A stretch of DNA of 10,458 bases, from NCBI GenBank assembly GCA_910578245.1, contig CAJTPC010000028.1, positions 5,742 through 16,199 on the forward strand. The letters are read 5' to 3'. The notes under the pieces are model-generated. The model searched no databases. It saw only the letters and a program-made list of their open reading frames with translations, and was not told the DNA's origin. The translations under genes were made by a program, and so were the position numbers. Each line of letters begins with the position of its first letter. The first letter of the stretch is position 1. This DNA is from an uncultured Christensenella sp. GTDB taxonomy: Bacteria > Bacillota > Clostridia > Christensenellales > UBA3700. Shown here in pieces: positions 1 through 7,796 of the stretch.

Positions 1-42
1 AGTACCGCCAAGCGGAGAGGTAGTACCGCCAAGCGGAGAGGT
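1..42 (+). repeat. Exact 21-bp tandem repeat (two visible copies) coding for VPPSGEV linker
   Basis: Bases 1-21 and 22-42 are identical. In the LRR protein frame each unit codes for the heptad VPPSGEV. The array probably continues upstream because it begins at the window edge. The encoded Pro/Gly/Glu segment looks like a flexible spacer between an unseen N-terminal region and the LRR arrays. Confidence 0.9.
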
Positions 43-2065
43 GGCGTCAACGGTATTTTGTACTAATAGCAAAGGCTCGATTACAGGTCTGACAGAGTAT
101 GGCAAAACGCTCGATAGCATAACCATTCCGTCGAGTATTGGGAAAGAGAACATAACAAACATTGCGGACAATGCCTTCGCAAATTGCTATAATTTAGTAA
201 GCGTAGAGATACCGTCAACGGTGGTAAGTATAGGCGCTTTTGCTTTTAGTAAGTGCAATAGTCTGCAAAGTATAGAAATACCTACGAGCGTTACAAGTAT
301 AAGTAAATTTGCGTTGTATGATTGCCGTAATTTGAGAAGTATAACTTTGCCATTTGTCGGAGCTACTTTAGACGGCGCAGAAGATACTCATTTTGGCTAT
401 ATCTTTGGCGCAAGTAGTTATGAAGAAAACTCCAGCTTCGTTCCTGTCAGTTTGTATGAAGTTAAGATAGTGGGTGGAAGTAGGATAGAGGCTAATTCTT
501 TCTACGGTTGCGACAGTTTAACCAACGTAGAGGTATCTGATTGCGTGACAAGCATAGGTAAGGGGGCTTTTCAAAACTGTAATAATTTGCAAAGCATGAC
601 TTTGCCATTTGTCGGAGCGTCTTTGGATGGAATAAATGAAATATATTGTTTTTACGGTTATTTTGGAATTGATACTCATTTCGGCTATATCTTCGGCGCT
701 AGTTCAAACCCATATGGCATTATGAATGAAAATGAAAATTACGTGCCTACTACGTTGACAAAAGTGAAGTTGACAAATTGCGCAATTATTTATTCAAGAG
801 CTTTTTATAATTGTAAGTATCTAAGGAGCATTGAATTGCCAAGTACGTTGGAAATGATACATCAGTTTGCGTTTGACGGTTGCGACAAATTAAATAAAGT
901 CTATATAGACGATATGGCAAACTGGTGTTCTCTATACGCTGGCTTAGCTTTTAGTACCTTTTTGAGTAGTTCAATAAAACAATCAAAGTACAGTCTTTAC
1001 TTAAATAACGAGTTGGTTACGGAGTTGAATGGCGACCTACTTGACGGAGTGCAGTATATAGAAGAATATGCGTTTTCAGGTTGTAGCAGTCTGAAAAAAG
1101 TGATATTACCTAACAGTGTAGTTGAAATAAGAGCGGACGCGTTCGGTGAATGCGAGAATTTGACGATAATTGAGATTCCCAGTAGCGTAACGTCTATCGG
1201 CGATAATGCTTTTATGTATACAAACAATGAGAATAAGAATAGAAATCTTCGGATTTATTGTGAAGCAACGGAGAAGCCTAGCGGATACTATAATTCTATA
1301 TGTTATGACGCCACTTCGATAATTTGGGGATATACTAACATTTCAGACATAGATACAGATTATGATTTTACTATTCACAATGGACAAGCCTATATTACCA
1401 ATTACAGTGGCAGTTCAAGTCAAGTAGTCGTGCCTGACACGTTGTTTGGTTATCCCGTGGTATCAATAGGAAGCGCATTTAATGAGATGATTGATTTGAC
1501 GAGCATTTCTTTGCCCAACTCAATAACTACCATTGGCAGTCACGCTTTTTACGGTTGTACAAATTTGACGTATATTAAGTTGCCCAGCGGAATTACGAAT
1601 ATAGGAGATAATGCATTTGAAGGATGTAGCAGTCTGCAGTACAATGAATACGACAACGGGTTGTATTTAGGCAACGACCAAAATCCTTACCTAGTATTTA
1701 TAATGGCAAATGATTCGCAGATTACGAGTTGTGAAATCAATAGAAATGCAAAGATAATATTCCACGGCGCATTCAGAGGCTGTAGCAGTCTGCAAAGTTT
1801 AGAAATACCTAGAGGAGTTATTTCGATAGGTAGAGATTTTTTTAGCGGTTGTAGCAGTCTGACAAGTATTTATATACCTGATAGCGTCTTGAGTGTTGAC
1901 ACATTTTTCTTCATTGGCGATTTTGCCGATTTGACGATTTATTGCGAGGCAGAGAGGGAACCGAGTAATTGGAATACAAGTTGCTGGTATAATAGATGTG
2001 GAACTGTAATAGATATGTTATACAAAATGAGAGCAATACCAATCGTATGGGGATATGAGTTTTAG
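2..2065 (+). CDS. BspA-like leucine-rich-repeat (LRR_5) surface protein, 5' end outside window
   Basis: Partial gene: the frame is open from base 2 with no stop, so 687 residues are visible and the true start lies upstream. The GTG at 41 is a poor start because GGAGAGG abuts it directly and because it sits inside a repeat-coded Val. Two LRR arrays are visible (numbering from the GTG at 41). The first covers about residues 1-431 and the second about 440-674. Each opens with a cap-like strand segment, carries LRR_5 units of the type AFxxCxxLxxIxIPxxVxxIG, and closes with an IYCEA...WGY module (405-431 and 633-672). Non-LRR inserts sit at 103-143, 188-244, 287-330 and 534-570 and are of kinds common in BspA-like proteins. 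The protein ends at WGYEF with no membrane anchor or sortase signal, so secretion or anchoring signals must be N-terminal. Such proteins usually act in adhesion or host interaction, but the ligand here is unknown. Family is clear; function is inferred. Confidence 0.9.
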   Translation, partial: VPPSGEVVPPSGEVASTVFCTNSKGSITGLTEYGKTLDSITIPSSIGKENITNIADNAFANCYNLVSVEIPSTVVSIGAFAFSKCNSLQSIEIPTSVTSISKFALYDCRNLRSITLPFVGATLDGAEDTHFGYIFGASSYEENSSFVPVSLYEVKIVGGSRIEANSFYGCDSLTNVEVSDCVTSIGKGAFQNCNNLQSMTLPFVGASLDGINEIYCFYGYFGIDTHFGYIFGASSNPYGIMNENENYVPTTLTKVKLTNCAIIYSRAFYNCKYLRSIELPSTLEMIHQFAFDGCDKLNKVYIDDMANWCSLYAGLAFSTFLSSSIKQSKYSLYLNNELVTELNGDLLDGVQYIEEYAFSGCSSLKKVILPNSVVEIRADAFGECENLTIIEIPSSVTSIGDNAFMYTNNENKNRNLRIYCEATEKPSGYYNSICYDATSIIWGYTNISDIDTDYDFTIHNGQAYITNYSGSSSQVVVPDTLFGYPVVSIGSAFNEMIDLTSISLPNSITTIGSHAFYGCTNLTYIKLPSGITNIGDNAFEGCSSLQYNEYDNGLYLGNDQNPYLVFIMANDSQITSCEINRNAKIIFHGAFRGCSSLQSLEIPRGVISIGRDFFSGCSSLTSIYIPDSVLSVDTFFFIGDFADLTIYCEAEREPSNWNTSCWYNRCGTVIDMLYKMRAIPIVWGYEF
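347..772 (+). repeat. Duplicated non-LRR insert module within the LRR protein
   Basis: Two copies of an insert beginning LPFVGA(T/S)LDG, running through THFGYIFGASS and ending VP-x-(S/T)-L-x-x-V-K lie at about 347-469 and 602-772. At DNA level a 20-base block at 344-363 recurs exactly at 599-618. The second copy carries about 15 extra residues, including a Tyr/Phe-rich stretch before the THFGYIF block. This shows internal duplication with later divergence. Confidence 0.75.
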
Positions 2066-2087
2066 GGATTGACGTAAAAGAAATATG

Positions 2088-2119
2088 AAAAATAGGGAAG
2101 CGTTTGCTTCCCTATTTTT
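2088..2119. terminator. Bidirectional intrinsic terminator between LRR gene and nifJ
   Basis: A perfect 14-bp stem (AAAAATAGGGAAGC at 2088-2101 with GCTTCCCTATTTTT at 2106-2119) encloses the loop GTTT. The GC-rich core is flanked by an A-run on the left and a T-run on the right, so it gives a U-tract hairpin in both directions. It lies 22 bases after the LRR gene stop and 24 bases after the nifJ stop, and so serves both convergent genes. Confidence 0.95.
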
Positions 2120-2143
2120 GTATTATAGTTTAAGTTTAGCTGA

Positions 2144-5100
2144 TTAGTTGGTTTCGGATTCCGACAACTTCTTGTAACCTGCGTATCTGTCTTTTGCTTC
2201 CTTTTCGTTGATAGCGAAGAGCTTTTCTGCGACTTGCGGTTTTGCTTTTGCAAGTTGAGCGTATCTGTTTTCGCCAAGGAGGAAGTCCTTGTAATCAGCG
2301 GTAGCTTCTTTGCTGTCAAGCGTGAACGGATTCTTGCCTTGCTCTGCGAGCGCTGGGTTGAATCTGTACAACTGCCAGTAGCCAGCCTCAACGGCTCTCT
2401 TTTCTTCGAGTTGCGAGTTGGACATATTTATACCGTGGTTGATACAAGGAGCGTAGCAGATTATGAGCGACGGTCCATCGTATTCTTCAGCTTCTTTCAA
2501 AGCCTTTACGTATTGATTCATGTTGGCGCCCATAGCTACTTGAGCGACGTACACGTAGCCGTAACTCATAGCCATCTTGCCGAGGTCTTTCTTCTTGGTC
2601 ATCTTACCGCCTGCGGCGAATTTAGCGACTGCGCCGGTAGGGGAGGACTTCGAAGCCTGACCGCCGGTGTTGGAGTATACTTCAGTGTCAAGTACTACGA
2701 CGTTGATATTCTGTCCTTGAGCGAGTACGTGGTCAAGACCGCCGTAACCTATATCGTAAGCCCAGCCGTCGCCACCGAACGCCCATACTGACTTCTTGAC
2801 AAGACAGTCGGTATTCTTTGCGATATTATTGAGCAAGGCTTTCTTTTCTGCGTCTTTCTCGGCTTTAGCTACTTTTGCGATTACGTCCTTGATATCTTGA
2901 CTAGGCTTCTTGTTGGCGATAGCGTCATTGTACGTTTCCATCCAAGCGTTAAACTTGCCGGCAAGGTCACTATCTACGCCGAGAGCCATAACGGCTTCCA
3001 TATCTTCCATGAGCTTAACTCTGCGTTGATTGGTAGCGGTAAGCATACCGAAGCCAAATTCCGCGTTGTCCTCGAACAAACTGTTTGCCCAAGCAGGACC
3101 TTCGCCCTTCTTGTTTTTGCTGTATGGACACGTAGGAGCAGAACCGCCGTAGATAGAAGAACAACCCGTTGCGTTGGCTACTATCATTCTGTCGCCGTAA
3201 AGTTGGGTAATTACCTTGAGATAAGGAGTTTCGCCACAGCCTGCGCAAGCGCCGGAGAACTCGAAGAGCGAGCGGTTAAACTGGCTACCGATTACGCTAT
3301 CTCTTGCGATTGGTACGTCTGACTCGTCAAGTTTGTCTGCAAATTCCCAGTTCTTGCTTTCGCCGTTGGCAAGAGCGTCGGCAAGCGGTTCCATAACCAA
3401 AGCCTTATTCTTTGCAGGACAGATATTTGCGCAGTTACCGCAACCCGAACAGTCGAGCGGGGATACTTGAACTCTGAAGTTGTAATCCTTTGCCTTTGGA
3501 TTCTTCATAGGCACGGTTTCGAAAGTCTTTGGAGCTTTTGCGAGAGCCTCGTCTTTTTGTGCCACAGGGATAATACAAGCGTGCGGACATACGAAAGAGC
3601 ATTGGTTACATTGCAAGCAGTTTTCTTTTATCCAATGCGGAACTTTGACTGCAATACCTCTCTTTTCGAATTTGGTCGTACCTGTAGGAACGGAGCCGTC
3701 CGCGCTGTCCATAAATGCGGATACTGGGAGTTTTTGTCCCTCTTGCGCAAGTATCGGAGCAATTATATTGTTGAAGTATGCGTCCTTAGTGACAGGCTTT
3801 GTCACTGCGCCGTCAGTCGCGGTTGCCCAAGATTCGGGGTAGTTTACTTCCTCGATATTTGCAATAGCGTTGTCGATTGCGGCAAAGTTCATGTTGACGA
3901 CAGCTTCGCCCTTCTTTGAGAAAGATTTAACTACGAATTCTTTCATATGCTTTTCAGCGTCAGCATAAGGAATAACGTTAGCGAGTTTGAAGAAGCAAGC
4001 CTGCATCGTCGTGGATATACGGTTGCCAAGACCTATTTCGGTTACTACCTTTATAGCATTGATATTGTAGAATTTGATATGCTTTTTAGCAATCATATTC
4101 TTCATGCTTGCAGGCAATTGTTTTTCCATTTCCTTTAGACTCCATGGGGAGTTTAGCAAGAACGTACCGCCGTCCTTGAGGTCGGAAATCATATCGTACT
4201 TAACTACGTAAGATGGGTTGTGACAAGCTACGAAGTCGGCTTGATCGATGAGGTAAGAACTTCTGATAGGAGTATCGCCGAATCTCAAGTGAGATACTGT
4301 AATACCGCCGGACTTCTTGGAGTCGTAAGCGAAGTACGCTTGAGCGTATTTTTCGGTATAGTCGCCGATAATCTTGATAGAGTTCTTATTGCTACCTACA
4401 GTACCGTCGGAGCCAAGTCCGTAGAACTTGCAGGAGATAGCGCCCTTTGCAGAAGCGTCAATCGTCTCCGTAACGTCTATTGACGTGCCCGTTACGTCGT
4501 CTACGATACCCACGGTGAAGTGGTTCTTAGCGTTGGAGCTTTCCATATTCTTGTAGATAGCGTTGACCATAGACGGAGTAAACTCCTTGCTGCCAAGACC
4601 GTATCTTCCGCCTGTTACGACGATGTCTTTTCTGCCTGTTTCGTGGAGCGCTGTTATTACGTCGAGGTAGAGAGGTTCGCCGGCGCTACCGCTTTCCTTA
4701 ACTCTGTCGAGTACTGCGATTCTCTTTACGCTTGCAGGTATAGCGTCTGCAAACATCTTTGCCGTGAACGGACGGTAAAGTCTGACTTTGAGTACGCCGT
4801 ACTTACCGCCTCTAGCGTTGAGGTAGTCAACCGTTTCGCTTACCGCTTCAGCGCCACTACCCATAATTACGATTATAGATTCTGCGTCGTCTGCGCCGTA
4901 ATATTGATAAGGCTTGTACTCGCGACCGGTGATTGCCTTGACGTCAGCCATAGCTTCTTCAACGATTTGCGGAACAGCGTCGTAATAGCTGTTGCAAGCC
5001 TCTCTGTTTTGGAAGTATATGTCGGGATTTTGCGCCGTGCCTTTTTGAACAGGGTGTTCAGGGTTGAGCGAACGCTTGCGGAACTCGTCGATATAAGGCA

Positions 5101-5695
5101 TATACTTTTTATCGACTGTCTTTTTGATATCTATGTAGTCAATGACTTCTATCTTGGATACTTCGTGAGAAGTTCTGAATCCGTCGAAGAAATGTACAAA
5201 GGGGACTTTTGCCTTGAGCGTAGCAAGATGAGCTACCAAAGCGAGGTCCATAACTTCTTGTACGGAATTGGAGCAGAGCATTGCAAATCCCGTCTGTCTA
5301 CAAGCCATTACGTCGGAGTGGTCGCCGAAAATGTTGAGCGCGTGATAAGCCAAAGCTCTTGCGCTTACGTGGAATACGCAAGGCGTCAATTCGCCTGCAA
5401 TCTTATACATATTAGGTATCATTAGGAGCAAACCTTGGCTTGCCGTAAAGGTAGTCGTCAAAGCGCCTGCCATAAGCGAGCCGTGTACGGCGCCTGCCGC
5501 GCCTGCTTCCGATTGCATTTCCGCAAGTTTAAGAACTTGTCCAAAGATATTCTTCCTTCCGGCATTAGCCCATTCGTCACAGTTTTCTGCCATTGGAGAA
5601 GAAGGGGTGATAGGGTAAATAGCTGCTACTTCACTCATCGCATAAGCAATGTGAGCGGCGGCGGTATTACCGTCAATTGTCATTTTCTTACTCAT
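2144..5695 (-). CDS. nifJ: Pyruvate:ferredoxin (flavodoxin) oxidoreductase, single-chain
   Basis: Cytoplasmic enzyme that oxidises pyruvate with CoA to acetyl-CoA and CO2 and passes electrons to ferredoxin; it is central to anaerobic fermentation. The 1183 residues match the usual single-chain length of about 1170-1200. The N-terminal pyrimidine-binding domain has YPITPSSPMAE (Thr30), Glu63 (the TPP-activating Glu) and Arg113. The gamma-type domain has GLGSDGTVGSNKNSI near 426-440. Two ferredoxin-type 4Fe-4S motifs follow: C693-x2-C696-x2-C699-x3-C703 and C749-x2-C752-x2-C755-x3-C759. The TPP domain supplies proximal-cluster Cys817, Cys820, Cys845 and Cys1080 and the GDGWAYDIGYGG...YSNTGGQ cofactor motif (from 975). 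Nothing catalytic is missing. The ATG at 5695 is chosen because GGAGGT (5710-5705) lies 9 bases upstream; the Met five codons in has no comparable site. It is monocistronic between its own promoter and a terminator. Confidence 0.98.
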   Translation of the reverse strand: MSKKMTIDGNTAAAHIAYAMSEVAAIYPITPSSPMAENCDEWANAGRKNIFGQVLKLAEMQSEAGAAGAVHGSLMAGALTTTFTASQGLLLMIPNMYKIAGELTPCVFHVSARALAYHALNIFGDHSDVMACRQTGFAMLCSNSVQEVMDLALVAHLATLKAKVPFVHFFDGFRTSHEVSKIEVIDYIDIKKTVDKKYMPYIDEFRKRSLNPEHPVQKGTAQNPDIYFQNREACNSYYDAVPQIVEEAMADVKAITGREYKPYQYYGADDAESIIVIMGSGAEAVSETVDYLNARGGKYGVLKVRLYRPFTAKMFADAIPASVKRIAVLDRVKESGSAGEPLYLDVITALHETGRKDIVVTGGRYGLGSKEFTPSMVNAIYKNMESSNAKNHFTVGIVDDVTGTSIDVTETIDASAKGAISCKFYGLGSDGTVGSNKNSIKIIGDYTEKYAQAYFAYDSKKSGGITVSHLRFGDTPIRSSYLIDQADFVACHNPSYVVKYDMISDLKDGGTFLLNSPWSLKEMEKQLPASMKNMIAKKHIKFYNINAIKVVTEIGLGNRISTTMQACFFKLANVIPYADAEKHMKEFVVKSFSKKGEAVVNMNFAAIDNAIANIEEVNYPESWATATDGAVTKPVTKDAYFNNIIAPILAQEGQKLPVSAFMDSADGSVPTGTTKFEKRGIAVKVPHWIKENCLQCNQCSFVCPHACIIPVAQKDEALAKAPKTFETVPMKNPKAKDYNFRVQVSPLDCSGCGNCANICPAKNKALVMEPLADALANGESKNWEFADKLDESDVPIARDSVIGSQFNRSLFEFSGACAGCGETPYLKVITQLYGDRMIVANATGCSSIYGGSAPTCPYSKNKKGEGPAWANSLFEDNAEFGFGMLTATNQRRVKLMEDMEAVMALGVDSDLAGKFNAWMETYNDAIANKKPSQDIKDVIAKVAKAEKDAEKKALLNNIAKNTDCLVKKSVWAFGGDGWAYDIGYGGLDHVLAQGQNINVVVLDTEVYSNTGGQASKSSPTGAVAKFAAGGKMTKKKDLGKMAMSYGYVYVAQVAMGANMNQYVKALKEAEEYDGPSLIICYAPCINHGINMSNSQLEEKRAVEAGYWQLYRFNPALAEQGKNPFTLDSKEATADYKDFLLGENRYAQLAKAKPQVAEKLFAINEKEAKDRYAGYKKLSESETN

Positions 5696-5704
5696 TAAAA
5701 TTTT

Positions 5705-5710
5705 ACCTCC
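5705..5710 (-). promoter_or_regulatory. Strong ribosome binding site of nifJ
   Basis: On the minus strand GGAGGT precedes the ATG at 5695 with a 9-base gap. It is the best Shine-Dalgarno site in the region and fixes the nifJ start. Confidence 0.85.
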
Positions 5711-5738
5711 GTTTAGGAATGATTGTTTAATCTAGTAA

Positions 5739-5768
5739 ATTATAATACTTATATATTATTTTAGTCAA
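5739..5768 (-). promoter_or_regulatory. Sigma-70-type promoter of nifJ
   Basis: Read on the minus strand, TTGACT (5768-5763) and TATAAT (5744-5739) are separated by 18 bases. The predicted transcript starts near 5732 and gives a leader of about 37 bases to the ATG. No clear Rex-type inverted repeat overlaps it. Confidence 0.75.
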
Positions 5769-5825
5769 TAATTTTTTGGTACTTTTCTATTACAAAAAGC
5801 CGTTTGAAAAAATATCGGTATATAT

Positions 5826-5854
5826 TTGTGTTATTTTGTTTTCTATGATATAAT
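5826..5854 (+). promoter_or_regulatory. Extended -10 promoter of the ecfA1-ecfA2-ecfT-truA operon
   Basis: TATAAT at 5849-5854 is preceded by TGA, giving the extended -10 form TGnTATAAT. The -35 position 17 bases upstream is weak (TTGTGT, 5826-5831), which is common when the -10 is extended. The predicted start is near 5861, leaving a leader of about 26 bases, too short for a riboswitch. Confidence 0.65.
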
Positions 5855-5857
5855 ATA

Positions 5858-5869
5858 CAAAATATTTTG
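5858..5869. promoter_or_regulatory. Perfect 12-bp palindrome at the predicted operon start site
   Basis: CAAAATATTTTG is a perfect palindrome lying 3 bases after the -10 of the ecf operon, over the predicted transcription start. A dimeric repressor could bind there. In DNA this AT-rich a chance palindrome is possible, so this is only a candidate operator. Confidence 0.25.
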
Positions 5870-5886
5870 CGACGGAATGAAAGCAA

Positions 5887-6720
5887 ATGGCTGTTTTATT
5901 AGACAACGTTACTTATTCTTACAACATCAACGATACGCACCGTATCGATGCGGTTAAGCAACTCTCTTTGCATATCGAAGAGGGGACTTTCGTCGCGCTG
6001 GTTGGACACAACGGTAGCGGTAAGAGTACTCTTGCCAAACTGCTCAACGGACTTTTGATGCCGACGAGTGGCGAAGTCAAGATATTCGGCAAATCCACAC
6101 TCGACCCAAACAATATATTCGAGATAAGAAAGAACGTAGGTATGGTCTTTCAAAATCCCGACAATCAGATGATTGCCTCAATAGTTGAAGACGACGTGGC
6201 TTTCGGTCCGGAAAATCTGGGCATAGAACGCGATGAAATAATACGCAGAGTGGAGTGGGCGCTATCCAAGGTGGATATGCTTGAGTATCGCAAGCGTACT
6301 CCTTTCAAAATGAGCGGAGGACAAAAACAGCGCTTGGCTATTGCTGGCGTACTTGCTATCAAGCCGAAGATTTTGGTTCTTGACGAATCTACGGCAATGC
6401 TCGATCCGCAAGGCAGAAGCGAAGTGCTTAAGGTCGCGCACGAACTCAACAAACAGGACGGAATTACCGTAATTCATATCACTCACTTTATGGAAGAGGC
6501 ATTGGATGCGGATAGATTGATAGTAATGAACGACGGACGTATTTCTTTCGACGGTACGCCAAGAGAAGTATTTAAGCATTATGAAGAACTTAAGACGATA
6601 AAACTTGCTGTGCCGTGGGAAACGCAAATGGCTATTTCCCTGCATAAAGTCGGCATTGATATGGGAGAGGGAATAGTAAACGAAGAGGAGCTTGTAGAAA
6701 AATTATGCCAATTGTTATAA
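5887..6720 (+). CDS. ecfA1: ECF transporter ATPase subunit EcfA1 (CbiO family)
   Basis: One of the two ATPases of an energy-coupling factor transporter, the membrane module that powers uptake of vitamins or metal ions bound by separate S proteins. The 277 residues match the family. Visible motifs are Walker A GHNGSGKST (40-48), Q-loop Gln89 in VFQNPDNQ, signature MSGGQKQ (142-148), Walker B ILVLDES with Asp166 and Glu167, and switch His200. The DES-TAMLDP form, Ser rather than the usual Pro after the catalytic Glu, is normal for EcfA1 and separates it from the neighbouring EcfA2. It is first in the operon. The Shine-Dalgarno match before the ATG is weak (GGAATGAAAG). The 3' end overlaps ecfA2 by 16 bases. 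Confidence 0.95.
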   Translation: MAVLLDNVTYSYNINDTHRIDAVKQLSLHIEEGTFVALVGHNGSGKSTLAKLLNGLLMPTSGEVKIFGKSTLDPNNIFEIRKNVGMVFQNPDNQMIASIVEDDVAFGPENLGIERDEIIRRVEWALSKVDMLEYRKRTPFKMSGGQKQRLAIAGVLAIKPKILVLDESTAMLDPQGRSEVLKVAHELNKQDGITVIHITHFMEEALDADRLIVMNDGRISFDGTPREVFKHYEELKTIKLAVPWETQMAISLHKVGIDMGEGIVNEEELVEKLCQLL

Positions 6721-7796
6721 AGCACCTGTCATTTACTTACAGCGCGAATACTCCGTATGAAAAAAAAGCGCTCAAAAACATCAATCTTGAAATAAACGAA
6801 GGCGATTTCCTTGGTATTATAGGACATACAGGAAGCGGTAAATCGACCTTTATTCAACATATCAACGGTTTGATTAAACCTCAGCAGGGAGAAGTGGAAA
6901 TCTTTGATTTGAAACTTACTCCGGCTAAAAAACCTAAAGTAAATCTAAGAGATTTGAGAAGTAAAGTCGGCATGGTATTTCAATATCCGGAGTATCAGCT
7001 CTTTGCCGACACCGTAGAAAAGGACGTGGCTTTCGGTCCAAAAAATTTGGGACTTAGCGCAGAAGAAGTAGCTAAGAGAGTAAAGACAGCCATTGAAATG
7101 GTCGGACTTGATTACGAAGCCGTTAAGGACAGAGCGCCCTTTGAACTTTCTGGCGGTCAGAAGCGCAGAGTTGCTATTGCGGGCATTATCGCTATGCAAC
7201 CTAAAGTGCTTATTCTCGACGAGCCTACCGCAGGACTTGACCCATACGGTAAAGAACAGATACTCAATTTGATTAAATATCTAAAGACGCATTGCTCGCC
7301 GACGATAATAGTCATATCTCACGATATTGACGAAATTACGCGTTTTGCCAATAGAATTGTCGTATTCAACGATTCTCAAATAGCGTATGACGAGCCTATG
7401 CAACAACTCTTTAAGCATTCGCGTCAACTTCAAAAAATGGGACTTGATATCCCAAGAGCCGTCAAAGTCGTCAATAATCTGCGCGCAAGAGGAGTGGACC
7501 TCGGCGATGATATCGTCACGGCAGAGGACTTGCTTAAAGCAATTATTAAAAGATATAACGAAAAACATTCTGCTCAAATCGATGAGGGCGCAAGCGTATT
7601 CGACATGTATGACTTTTCGCAAAAATGGCTGACAAGAGAAGAGCGAGAAGAGTTGGGACTGATTCCTAAGAGCGATGAAGTACCAAAATCTCAAAGCAAG
7701 ACGCGTAAGCCTAATAAAAAATCTTTTATAAAGATCGAAAAGAGCGAGAAGAAAACCAAACCGCGTAAGACGAAAGACGAGGAGGACAAAGAATGA
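6705..7796 (+). CDS. ecfA2: ECF transporter ATPase subunit EcfA2 with Lys-rich C-terminal extension
   Basis: Second ATPase of the ECF module; it pairs with EcfA1 and couples ATP hydrolysis to EcfT movement. Motifs are Walker A GHTGSGKST (40-48), Q-loop Gln93 in VFQYPEYQ, signature LSGGQKR (148-154), Walker B LILDEP with Asp172 and Glu173, and switch His206. The conserved core ends near residue 285 (TAEDLLKAIIKRYNEKH), where EcfA2 proteins normally stop. About 75 more residues follow, and the last 42 (322-363) hold 14 Lys against 9 acidic residues, so the tail is probably disordered. The ATG at 6705 lies inside the end of ecfA1 (16-base overlap) with GAGGAG at 6685-6690, a rather long 14 bases upstream. 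The stop overlaps the ecfT start as ATGA. Core identity is secure; the role of the tail is unknown. Confidence 0.95.
   Translation: MPIVIKHLSFTYSANTPYEKKALKNINLEINEGDFLGIIGHTGSGKSTFIQHINGLIKPQQGEVEIFDLKLTPAKKPKVNLRDLRSKVGMVFQYPEYQLFADTVEKDVAFGPKNLGLSAEEVAKRVKTAIEMVGLDYEAVKDRAPFELSGGQKRRVAIAGIIAMQPKVLILDEPTAGLDPYGKEQILNLIKYLKTHCSPTIIVISHDIDEITRFANRIVVFNDSQIAYDEPMQQLFKHSRQLQKMGLDIPRAVKVVNNLRARGVDLGDDIVTAEDLLKAIIKRYNEKHSAQIDEGASVFDMYDFSQKWLTREEREELGLIPKSDEVPKSQSKTRKPNKKSFIKIEKSEKKTKPRKTKDEEDKE

Noticed and set aside
2062..2391. 109-codon minus-strand frame over the nifJ 3' end
   Set aside because: It overlaps nifJ in another frame, crosses the terminator and has low-complexity Lys/Ser/Thr content.
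4520..5425. 301-codon plus-strand frame opposite nifJ, with several others (for example 2234-2791, 2897-3322, 3467-3919)
   Set aside because: They are mirror frames of the strongly coding nifJ strand. They have no RBS, no recognisable domain and unnatural Cys/Arg/Val-rich composition.
5721..5768. Possible Rex operator at the nifJ promoter
   Set aside because: GATTGTTTAATC gives only a 4-bp stem and no TTGT...ACAA inverted repeat of the right spacing is present.
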